From positions 1,302,001 to 1,366,000 of the forward strand of contig NZ_JAMFLY010000001.1 in NCBI RefSeq assembly GCF_023502235.1: 64,000 nucleotides of DNA, read 5' to 3'. Of the stretch, positions 34,024 through 40,882 are shown piece by piece. The notes beneath the pieces are model-generated. The model made no database searches. It was not told where the DNA came from and saw nothing but the letters and a program-made list of their open reading frames with translations. Both the position numbers and the translations under genes were made by a program. The stretch's first letter is position 1. Each line of letters starts with the position of its first letter. Source of the stretch: Flagellimonas myxillae (GTDB taxonomy: Bacteria; Bacteroidota; Bacteroidia; Flavobacteriales; Flavobacteriaceae).

Positions 34024-34149
34024 TTAAAATCCTTTCGCGAGAAGATAAATTCCGATGATAAAAACGGAGAGAATGGCCAAAATTACAATTACGGAAAGAA
34101 TGCACCCCAATTGTTTCCAAAAACCGTTGTATTCTTTTTCCTTTTCCAT
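34024..34149 (-). CDS. 41-residue single-pass membrane peptide
   Basis: ATG at 34149, stop at 34024: a charged N-terminus (MEKEKEYNGFWKQLG) and one strong membrane helix (about 16-37, CILSVIVILAILSVFIIGIY). A TACATTTG box lies 22 bp before the ATG. It is divergent from the arginase-family gene. The coherent charge and hydrophobicity pattern suggests a real gene. I recall small membrane proteins of this kind (DUF6728-like) in flavobacteria but cannot confirm family membership. Confidence 0.6.
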   Translation of the reverse strand: MEKEKEYNGFWKQLGCILSVIVILAILSVFIIGIYLLAKGF

Positions 34150-34171
34150 GCACTATATACCAATGTGGCTG

Positions 34172-34179
34172 CAAATGTA
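34172..34179 (-). promoter_or_regulatory. candidate -7 box (TACATTTG) for the 41-residue gene
   Basis: TACATTTG on the minus strand, 22 bp before the ATG. A TTG at 34204-34206 lies 24 bp further upstream, slightly beyond the usual spacing. Confidence 0.4.
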
Positions 34180-34193
34180 TGAAGAATTGAAGC

Positions 34194-34223
34194 TTGGATG
34201 AACCAAATCTTTGGGTACATTTG
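34194..34223 (+). promoter_or_regulatory. promoter of the arginase-family gene, near-leaderless
   Basis: TTG at 34194-34196, a 19-bp spacer and TACATTTG at 34216-34223 fit the consensus. The ATG at 34228 follows after 4 bp, so the transcript should start at or next to the start codon. Confidence 0.6.
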
Positions 34224-34227
34224 AAAG

Positions 34228-35022
34228 ATGAGCCAAATAACCCTTCAAGGAATTTTATTTGATGAAAAGTCATCTTATCTAAAAGGTCCGGCTTTGGCCC
34301 CACCATTGATTCGCAAGGCATACCGCAATCCCTCGGCCAATTATTGGGCGGAAAATGGACAAAACATCGAACCGGATATGTTGGATGACCTCGGAGATTT
34401 CGAAATCGACGATTACTTCAAGATTCGAGACATAACCCAGGCAAACATTCAAAAAGGTAGGCCGTTGCTGACCCTTGGGGGTGATCACTCCATCACCTTT
34501 CCGCTGCTCCAGGCTATTCATTCGGTGTATGGCCCTTTGGATATTCTTCATATTGATGCCCATAGCGATCTGTACTCCAATTTTGAAGGAGACCCGCATT
34601 CACATGCCTGCCCTTTCTATAACATTATGGACCAGCAACTGGCCGCAAATCTGTATCAAGTAGGAATCAGAACCTTAAATAATGAGCAACAAAAAAATGC
34701 CCAAAAGTTTGGAGTTCAAATCAACGAAATGAAGGATTTCAGGGCTTTTGATATGCCGAGGTTTAGAAACCCGCTTTACCTTTCCGTGGATATGGATGCC
34801 CTTGATCCGGCGTTTGCCCCAGGAGTATCACATCATGAGCCAGGAGGCTTGAGCACACGGCAATTGATTCAAATTATTCAGGAGATAAACGTACCATTGG
34901 TCGGCGCAGACATCGTGGAATACAATCCCACTAGGGATATCAACGATATGACCGCCATGGTCTGTGCAAAAATTTTTAGGGAAATAATCGCGAAAATGCT
35001 GCCTACCCGTCCGGGTGCATAA
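34228..35022 (+). CDS. arginase/agmatinase-family hydrolase
   Basis: A 264-residue ureohydrolase with the binuclear manganese motifs: GGDHSITFP (about 86-94), DAHSDLY (about 110-116) and SVDMDALDPAFAPG (about 185-198). SHHEPGGLS is the usual active-site loop. It is closest to agmatinase/formimidoylglutamase-type proteins; which substrate is used cannot be told from the sequence. The last 20 bp overlap the convergent ferredoxin gene. Confidence 0.88.
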   Translation: MSQITLQGILFDEKSSYLKGPALAPPLIRKAYRNPSANYWAENGQNIEPDMLDDLGDFEIDDYFKIRDITQANIQKGRPLLTLGGDHSITFPLLQAIHSVYGPLDILHIDAHSDLYSNFEGDPHSHACPFYNIMDQQLAANLYQVGIRTLNNEQQKNAQKFGVQINEMKDFRAFDMPRFRNPLYLSVDMDALDPAFAPGVSHHEPGGLSTRQLIQIIQEINVPLVGADIVEYNPTRDINDMTAMVCAKIFREIIAKMLPTRPGA

Positions 35023-35356
35023 AACTCTGCTTCCCTAGAAGCACTTCTTCACTTTCCACCCTGTCCTCATCGGGTACGCAACAGTCTACCGGACATACTG
35101 CCGCACATTGGGGTTCTTCATGGAAGCCCATACATTCGGTGCACTTATCCGGGGCTATATAGTAGATTTCGTCGCTTATAGGTTCCTGCACTTCGTCGGC
35201 ATTCACAGCCTTGCCATCAGGTAGCACAACATCACCGGTCAAAGAAGTACCATCACTATAGCGCCACTCGTCCGCCCCTTCGTAAATGGCCGTGTTTGGG
35301 CACTCGGGCTCACAGGCTCCACAGTTAATGCATTCGTCGGTTATGATAATCGCCAT
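35003..35356 (-). CDS. two-cluster 4Fe-4S ferredoxin
   Basis: A 117-residue ferredoxin starting MAIIITDECINCGACEPECP. The first cluster is ligated by CINCGACEPECP, and the second by CTECMGFHEEPQC with CPVDCCVPDED, in the long-insert pattern of Alvin/clostridial-type ferredoxins. Start is ATG 35356; an upstream in-frame start adds an unlikely extension. It is divergent from the acyl-CoA reductase gene with shared promoter DNA, which suggests a functional link. Its 3' end overlaps the arginase-family gene by 20 bp. Confidence 0.92.
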   Translation of the reverse strand: MAIIITDECINCGACEPECPNTAIYEGADEWRYSDGTSLTGDVVLPDGKAVNADEVQEPISDEIYYIAPDKCTECMGFHEEPQCAAVCPVDCCVPDEDRVESEEVLLGKQSFMHPDG

Positions 35357-35397
35357 AATTTTCTTTTTCAGGTATGCCGAGTTTGTTTCAGCATGCT

Positions 35398-35438
35398 TAC
35401 ATTTGGGCAAAAATAAACCCTACCAAATTAGTGTACAA
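35398..35438. promoter_or_regulatory. overlapping divergent promoters of ferredoxin and acyl-CoA reductase
   Basis: Minus strand: TATTTTTG (35408-35415) with TTG at 35436-35438, 20-bp spacer, serving the ferredoxin. Plus strand: TACATTTG (35398-35405), serving the acyl-CoA reductase at 35444. The two -7 boxes are 2 bp apart, so the polymerases should compete. Confidence 0.5.
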
Positions 35439-35443
35439 ATATA

Positions 35444-36469
35444 ATGACGGCCCATAACCCAATAGTGCAAGCTTTTGTTAAACTTGGAGGTTTTATCCAA
35501 GATTTTTGTGAAAACGGCAATCCTGAATTCCAGGAATGTCTGCACAGGGCCGAACAACAAAACGCCTGGTTTACCCAAGAAAATCTTCAATATTGTCTAA
35601 ATTATTGGGCTAGTCTTCTGACCGAGGATAAACTTAACGCCTGGTTGGACAGGTATACCCTAAAGGGTGACGGGCAGGCCAAGACGGTTGGCGTGATTAT
35701 GGCTGGCAATATTCCCCTCGTAGGGTTCCATGACTTTATTTGCGTGCTGTTATCCGGTCACAAAATCCAAGCTAAACTATCTTCCAATGATATAGTGCTC
35801 CTGCCCTATTTATCAAAACAATTAATCACTTTTGAACCACAACTTGCAGATTCCATCAATTTCGTTGAAGGCAAGTTGGACCATTTTGATGCGGTAATAG
35901 CCACAGGGAGCAACAATACCAGCCGATATTTTGAATATTACTTCGGAAAAAAACCAAATATCATTCGAAAAAACCGAAACGCAGTTACCGTTCTCACTGG
36001 CGAGGAATCGCAGGAGGCATTGAGCGCTCTAGGCGATGATATTTTCCGATACTTTGGATTGGGTTGCCGAAATGTTTCCAAGATCTATGTTCCCCAAGAT
36101 TACGATTTCGATACCTTTTTCAAGGCCATTTATAATTATAGGGACATCATCAATCAGCATAAATATGCCAACAACTACGACTACAACAAAGCGGTTTATC
36201 TAATGAGCGAATTCAAGATTTTGGATAACGGCTTTCTGGTCCTAAAGGAAGATGAAGGGTTCTCCTCTCCCATCGCTTCGCTTTTTTATGAAAAATTCGA
36301 TTCCATAGATACCCTAAAACAGCAATTAATTGCTCGTAAGGAGGATATACAGTGCATTGTTGCCAGCGGCTTTGCCAAGGCTGAAATTGCACCTGGACAT
36401 TCGCAAAAACCTAATCTGGATGACTATGCGGACGGGGTGGACACCCTTGATTTTTTACTCAAGCTTTAG
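35444..36469 (+). CDS. LuxC-type acyl-CoA reductase
   Basis: A 341-residue protein of the acyl-CoA reductase (LuxC, PF05893-like) family, which reduces acyl-CoA to aldehyde with NADPH. It carries VGVIMAGNIPLVGFHDF (about 86), RKNRNAVTVLTGEE (about 178) and the likely catalytic cysteine in FGLGCRNVSKIYVP (about 208). It is shorter than the luciferase-operon LuxC (~480). No lux genes are nearby. It is divergent from a ferredoxin and upstream of serC. The physiological substrate is unknown. Confidence 0.85.
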   Translation: MTAHNPIVQAFVKLGGFIQDFCENGNPEFQECLHRAEQQNAWFTQENLQYCLNYWASLLTEDKLNAWLDRYTLKGDGQAKTVGVIMAGNIPLVGFHDFICVLLSGHKIQAKLSSNDIVLLPYLSKQLITFEPQLADSINFVEGKLDHFDAVIATGSNNTSRYFEYYFGKKPNIIRKNRNAVTVLTGEESQEALSALGDDIFRYFGLGCRNVSKIYVPQDYDFDTFFKAIYNYRDIINQHKYANNYDYNKAVYLMSEFKILDNGFLVLKEDEGFSSPIASLFYEKFDSIDTLKQQLIARKEDIQCIVASGFAKAEIAPGHSQKPNLDDYADGVDTLDFLLKL

Positions 36470-36583
36470 GTGAATCAAACCATTTTAAGATCCAAGTTTT
36501 TTTAAGACCTTTGGGGCTTAATTAAAATAAGCTGGTCAACTTTTTTTGATTCGGCACTTTTCGAAAACCTCAAACAACGAACA

Positions 36584-37648
36584 ATGAAAAAGCACAATTT
36601 TAGCGCAGGACCCTGTATTTTACCCCAAGAAGTCATGCAAAAAGCCTCCGAGGCGGTAGTGGAGTTGGATGGTATTGGACTTTCCCTGATAGAAATATCC
36701 CATCGCAGCAAGGAATTTGTGGCAATCATGGAAAAGGCCCGATCATTGGCCCTAGAATTGTTGGGGTTGGAGAACAAAGGGTATCAGGCCCTCTTTCTTC
36801 AAGGCGGGGCCAGTACCCAATTTTTAATGGCTGCCTACAATCTTTTAGAAAATAAAGCTGGTTATGTGAATACCGGGACCTGGAGCTTAAAAGCCATCAA
36901 GGAGGCGCGATTGTTTGGGGATATTGTAGAAGTGGCATCGTCCCAAGATCAAAACTTCAACTACATACCAAAGGGTTATAAGATTCCTAGCGATCTTGAC
37001 TATTTGCACCTTACCTCGAACAACACCATTTTTGGGACCCAAATAAAGGAATTTCCAAAAACCAGTGTACCGCTTGTTTGTGATATGAGCTCGGACATAT
37101 TTTCCCGTCAATTGGATTTTTCCAAATTTGATTTGATCTATGCCGGAGCACAAAAAAATATGGGACCCGCCGGGACCACCTTGGTTGTGGTAAAAGAGGA
37201 TATTTTGGGCAAAGTATCACGTCAAATTCCATCGATGCTGGATTATAAGGTGCATGCAGGCAAGGATAGCATGTTCAATACACCTCCTGTTTTTGCGGTA
37301 TATGTTTCCATGTTGACGATGCAATGGTTAAAGGATTTGGGGGGAATTGCTGCCATTGAGGAAATCAATGAGCGTAAAGCCAATCTTATCTATTCCGAAA
37401 TTGAATTGAATCCCGTTTTCTCCGGTTTTGCGGCAAAAGAAGACCGTTCTTTTATGAACGCCACCTTTAACATCACCGATGAGACCTTAAAGGAACTGTT
37501 CGATGAAAAATGTAAAGAAGCAGGCATCAGTGGCATAAACGGACACCGTTCCGTAGGCGGATATCGCGCATCCATGTACAACGCCATGTCCCTTGAAAGC
37601 GTTGGGGTCCTTGTGGATATTATGAGTGAATTGGAAAAAAAGGGATAA
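36584..37648 (+). CDS. serC: 3-phosphoserine/phosphohydroxythreonine transaminase
   Basis: PLP-dependent aminotransferase of serine (and PLP) synthesis, 354 residues. FSAGPCILPQEV at the N-terminus, LFLQGGASTQF (about 66), the PLP-binding lysine in YAGAQKNMGPAG (about 192), and the C-terminal GHRSVGGYRASMYNA. It lies 58 bp before serA on the same strand. A third step (SerB) is not in the window. Confidence 0.95.
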   Translation: MKKHNFSAGPCILPQEVMQKASEAVVELDGIGLSLIEISHRSKEFVAIMEKARSLALELLGLENKGYQALFLQGGASTQFLMAAYNLLENKAGYVNTGTWSLKAIKEARLFGDIVEVASSQDQNFNYIPKGYKIPSDLDYLHLTSNNTIFGTQIKEFPKTSVPLVCDMSSDIFSRQLDFSKFDLIYAGAQKNMGPAGTTLVVVKEDILGKVSRQIPSMLDYKVHAGKDSMFNTPPVFAVYVSMLTMQWLKDLGGIAAIEEINERKANLIYSEIELNPVFSGFAAKEDRSFMNATFNITDETLKELFDEKCKEAGISGINGHRSVGGYRASMYNAMSLESVGVLVDIMSELEKKG

Positions 37649-37706
37649 CAAGCTAACAGTAATAAGCTGTAAGCAAAAAGCTGTTCGCTTTTAACTCTAA
37701 AGAGAT

Positions 37707-38660
37707 ATGAAAACCGTATTAGCAAACGATGGCCTCTCCCAAGCAGGGATAGCACTTTTGGAAAAAGAAGGCTTTAAGGTCCTAACAACAAAGGTCGCAC
37801 AAGAACAACTATCAAACTTTATCAACGACAACCAAGTTCGTGCGTTGTTGGTCCGCAGTGCTACCCAGGTGGATAAAACCGTAATTGATGCCTGTCCCGA
37901 CCTGGAACTAATTGGTCGTGGAGGTGTGGGAATGGACAATATAGATGTGGACCATGCCAAAGGCAAGGGGATCCATGTGATAAACACCCCTGCATCCTCC
38001 TCTTCATCTGTGGCAGAGCTGGTTTTTGCCCATTTATTCAGCGGAGCCAGGTACCTTCATGATGCCAACCGCAACATGCCCCTTGAAGGAGATAGCAAGT
38101 TCAAACAATTAAAAAAGAGTTATGCCAATGGCATGGAACTTCGTGGAAAAACGCTGGGAGTAATTGGCTTTGGACGCATTGGACAAGCCACTGCACGAAT
38201 CGGACTCGCTTTAGGCATGAGGGTTATCTACACGGACCACAATGTGGAAGACTGCATTTTGGGCGTGCCTTTTTTTGATGGACAATCGCTTAGTTTTTCA
38301 CTCAAAGCCAGTGCTATGGAAGAAGTGTTGCAAGAATCCGATTTCATAACCATCCATGTACCCGCTCAAAATGGCTATGTACTTAGTGCAAAGGAATTTG
38401 ATATGATGAAGACCGGGGCGGCTGTCATCAATGCAGCACGTGGTGGAGTCCTGGACGAGGTAGCTCTTGTGGATGCCTTGGAAAAGGAAAAACTTTCGTT
38501 TGCTGGTTTGGACGTATATGAATCCGAACCAAACCCGGAGATTAGGATCTTGATGCATCCTAAAATTTCCTTGACCCCGCATACGGGTGCTTCCACGCAA
38601 GAGGCCCAAGAACGGATTGGGGTGGAATTGGCCAAACAAGTGGCAAGCCTTATCCAATAA
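37707..38660 (+). CDS. serA: D-3-phosphoglycerate dehydrogenase, short form
   Basis: NAD-dependent first step of serine synthesis. At 317 residues it lacks the C-terminal ACT regulatory domain of longer SerA. The nucleotide-binding motif is GVIGFGRIGQATARIG (about 149). Catalytic residues lie in NAARGGVLDEVA (Arg), the downstream Glu region YESEPNP, and LTPHTGAST (His about 292). The absence of ACT suggests no direct serine feedback inhibition. The 58-bp gap after serC fits an operon. Confidence 0.93.
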   Translation: MKTVLANDGLSQAGIALLEKEGFKVLTTKVAQEQLSNFINDNQVRALLVRSATQVDKTVIDACPDLELIGRGGVGMDNIDVDHAKGKGIHVINTPASSSSSVAELVFAHLFSGARYLHDANRNMPLEGDSKFKQLKKSYANGMELRGKTLGVIGFGRIGQATARIGLALGMRVIYTDHNVEDCILGVPFFDGQSLSFSLKASAMEEVLQESDFITIHVPAQNGYVLSAKEFDMMKTGAAVINAARGGVLDEVALVDALEKEKLSFAGLDVYESEPNPEIRILMHPKISLTPHTGASTQEAQERIGVELAKQVASLIQ

Positions 38661-38735
38661 CAACTTTTTTGAAGAAACCCACACCATCAAACTTTCATTT
38701 TTGTACATTGTAAGTCTAAACTAAACACTATAAAA

Positions 38736-39377
38736 ATGTCAGGATTATTAGATTTACTGAATAGCCCAATGGGCAAACAACTGATTAGCGGAGTGGCAGG
38801 ACAGACTGGTCAACCCGAAAACAAGACCGCGGATGTACTGAGTATGGCCATGCCCCTTCTTATGGGTGCAATGAAACGCAACGTTTCCAATCAATCTGGC
38901 GCAGAAGGATTGATGAACGCCCTTTCTTCCAAACATGATGGCAGTATCTTGGACGACCTTGGAGGTCTTTTTGGCGGTGGCGTGGATCAAGGGGTGATGG
39001 ATGATGGTGCCGGTATTTTGGGGCATATTTTTGGCTCTAAACAACCCCAAGTAGAAACTGCACTAAGCAATAGATCAGGGGTGGACGCAGGTTCCATTGC
39101 CCAAATCTTAAAAATTGCTGCTCCTATTTTGCTTGGATTCTTGGGACGACAGAGTAGACAACAAAAAGTGAGCAGTCCTGATGCCCTTGGTGGCCTTCTA
39201 GGTGGCCTGATGGGAGGAGGAAGTTCCGCCTCCAGACAGCAATCCCTCGTAGAAACATTTTTGGACTCCGATGGCGACGGAAGCGTGATCGACGATCTCG
39301 CTGGAATGGTATTGAGTGGGGGTGGCCAAAAGAAAGGCGGCTTGGGTGGTCTATTAGGCGGTCTCTTCGGAAAATAA
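38736..39377 (+). CDS. DUF937 domain protein
   Basis: A 213-residue protein with low-complexity Gly/Leu-rich segments (GGLLGGLMGGGSS, GGLGGLLGGLFGK at the end) and two DUF937-like helical units (about 1-70 and 95-150). A D-rich motif DSDGDGSVIDDLAG near 175-190 resembles a calcium-binding-like or dockerin-like loop. Function unknown. Its own terminator follows. Confidence 0.82.
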   Translation: MSGLLDLLNSPMGKQLISGVAGQTGQPENKTADVLSMAMPLLMGAMKRNVSNQSGAEGLMNALSSKHDGSILDDLGGLFGGGVDQGVMDDGAGILGHIFGSKQPQVETALSNRSGVDAGSIAQILKIAAPILLGFLGRQSRQQKVSSPDALGGLLGGLMGGGSSASRQQSLVETFLDSDGDGSVIDDLAGMVLSGGGQKKGGLGGLLGGLFGK

Positions 39378-39403
39378 AATACTGTTTAACGTTATTTAAC
39401 AAG

Positions 39404-39430
39404 GCCATTTGAAATTTCAAATGGCTTTTT
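39404..39430 (+). terminator. intrinsic terminator after the DUF937 gene
   Basis: GCCATTTGAAATTTCAAATGG and a final C form a perfect 22-nt palindrome (39404-39425), followed by TTTTT. Confidence 0.85.
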
Positions 39431-39444
39431 CGTACCTTAATAGT

Positions 39445-39906
39445 ATGAAAAAGAACATTTTACAAGGAATAGCATTGGCGGTTTTATTTGGAGGGTTTCT
39501 GATTTCCTGCACCGCTCAAAAAGAAGCGTTGGCCATTTCTGACGAGGAAAAGGCATTGTTTAAAACCGAAGAAGGTGGCGAACAGGTGGAAATTTCCGAT
39601 GAGGAAACCGAATATGAAATTATCATCATTGACCCTGGTTTTTTCAACTGGCTCAATAGCATAGCCAGACCAGAGGGCTATTATTCCCAGCATTTTCTGG
39701 AAAACAGGAATGAACTCATGGTCATAACATGGAATCAGAGGGTTTTGCAACCACAGCGGTTCGATTCCAATCTATACATGCTTCAAATTGATTACGATCC
39801 TAACATCGATTACGGTTACGAGGTCAACTATAAATTGTACAATTATTTCATCTACTTTCAGCGAAAGTACAACCAACGCTTAGGTCCCTTTATTCCAAGA
39901 ATATAA
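39445..39906 (+). CDS. DUF6146-like lipoprotein
   Basis: A 153-residue lipoprotein (lipobox FLISC, Cys about 22). The mature part has an acidic segment (DEEKALFKTEEGGEQVE), then FNWLNSIARPEGYYSQHFLE and a tyrosine-rich C-terminal half (PNIDYGYEVNYKLYNYFIYF). It resembles the DUF6146 family of Bacteroidota as I recall it. I start at ATG 39445; an upstream in-frame start would fall inside the terminator hairpin. Function unknown. Confidence 0.78.
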   Translation: MKKNILQGIALAVLFGGFLISCTAQKEALAISDEEKALFKTEEGGEQVEISDEETEYEIIIIDPGFFNWLNSIARPEGYYSQHFLENRNELMVITWNQRVLQPQRFDSNLYMLQIDYDPNIDYGYEVNYKLYNYFIYFQRKYNQRLGPFIPRI

Positions 39907-39936
39907 TGTACTATTTTTGCCGTCGAAATTGATTCG

Positions 39937-40452
39937 ATGGAAAAAATAAAAAAGCGTTGGGACATCACCCAAAATTGGCAATATCTGTTTCCAGTTTTAG
40001 GAGTGGTCCTATTGCTTCTTACTGCATATACGATTACCAGAAGTTTACTACACTCGTTTGAACTGAACAATTCGATTTGGGAATGGTTCTTTACTTTGGG
40101 CGTTGCAGCACTATTATACTATGGAATGCTCAAGTTCTTTTTATGGTGCTTTCAAAAACTCTCCAAAAAATGGATTGTGGCCCATCGATGGGAAATGATT
40201 GCCATTTTTATCGTCTTCGCCATCACGGGGAGTGTGTCTGGGAAATTGGCCGGACCCTTGACCGAGATCATTGGCTTAAATCAAGAAACCGTAGCCGGCT
40301 GGATCTATTGGATAGCCAGAATTCTACTGATATTTCCCATTTATCAAGTGCTTTTGGTACTCTTCGGTTGGTTGTTCGGACAGTTTCGGTTCTTTTGGGA
40401 CTTTGAAAAGAAGATGCTTAAACGCATGGGATTGGGGTTTTTAATCCCATAG
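39937..40452 (+). CDS. DUF6787-like membrane protein
   Basis: A 171-residue integral membrane protein with about five helices. WDITQNWQYLFPVLGVVLLL and a similar unit VAHRWEMIAIFIVFAITGSVSG suggest an internal duplication. The family name is from memory (DUF6787). It follows the lipoprotein gene by 30 bp. Function unknown. Confidence 0.75.
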   Translation: MEKIKKRWDITQNWQYLFPVLGVVLLLLTAYTITRSLLHSFELNNSIWEWFFTLGVAALLYYGMLKFFLWCFQKLSKKWIVAHRWEMIAIFIVFAITGSVSGKLAGPLTEIIGLNQETVAGWIYWIARILLIFPIYQVLLVLFGWLFGQFRFFWDFEKKMLKRMGLGFLIP

Positions 40453-40472
40453 TTTAAGGTTTTGTTAACATA

Positions 40473-40505
40473 TTGATGTATTGGCAATGATCTACCTTTG
40501 CCAAT
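40473..40505 (+). promoter_or_regulatory. promoter with a 26-bp dyad operator before the His-rich/TonB-receptor operon
   Basis: TTG at 40473-40475, a 17-bp spacer and TACCTTTG at 40493-40500. The perfect inverted repeat ATTGGCAA (40480-40487) and TTGCCAAT (40498-40505), spacer 10, covers the -7 box and ends 1 bp before the ATG at 40507. A repressor bound here would block transcription; a metal-responsive regulator is a natural guess given the operon. Confidence 0.6.
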
Positions 40506-40506
40506 C

Positions 40507-40842
40507 ATGATTTCTTTTCTTCCAAAGCGTTTGGCAGTTTTAGCCTCTCTGGTATTGACGATTGGGATGTTGACCCCTTCGGTCATAAAACTGGCGCATA
40601 CGTTTCATGGTCATGCTGAGGAGGAACATTGTGTTTCCTATGGAACCAATCACTTTCATGATATTGAGGTGGATTGTGATTTTCAGGATTTCAATACAGT
40701 CTCCAAGGTGTTTTTTGCCACCTTCGGCTTTGATTCAATCACCACAAGTCCTCTTGAATACCACAACACACTTTATTCCTTTCTTTTTATCCCTTTTAAA
40801 GGAGAACAGGTTTCTCTCAGGGGACCTCCCGTTGTTTCTTAG
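40507..40842 (+). CDS. small His-rich exported or membrane-anchored protein
   Basis: A 111-residue protein with an N-terminal hydrophobic segment (about 8-28) followed by a histidine/cysteine-rich stretch (HTFHGHAEEEHC, NHFHDIEVDCDF) suited to bind a transition metal. A similar small protein often precedes metal TonB receptors in flavobacteria, in my recollection. The TonB receptor starts 40 bp downstream. The -7 box ends 6 bp before the ATG, so the mRNA may be leaderless. Confidence 0.7.
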   Translation: MISFLPKRLAVLASLVLTIGMLTPSVIKLAHTFHGHAEEEHCVSYGTNHFHDIEVDCDFQDFNTVSKVFFATFGFDSITTSPLEYHNTLYSFLFIPFKGEQVSLRGPPVVS

Positions 40843-40882
40843 CGAATAGACGAACACATTTTTCAATCTTTTATTTCAAAAA

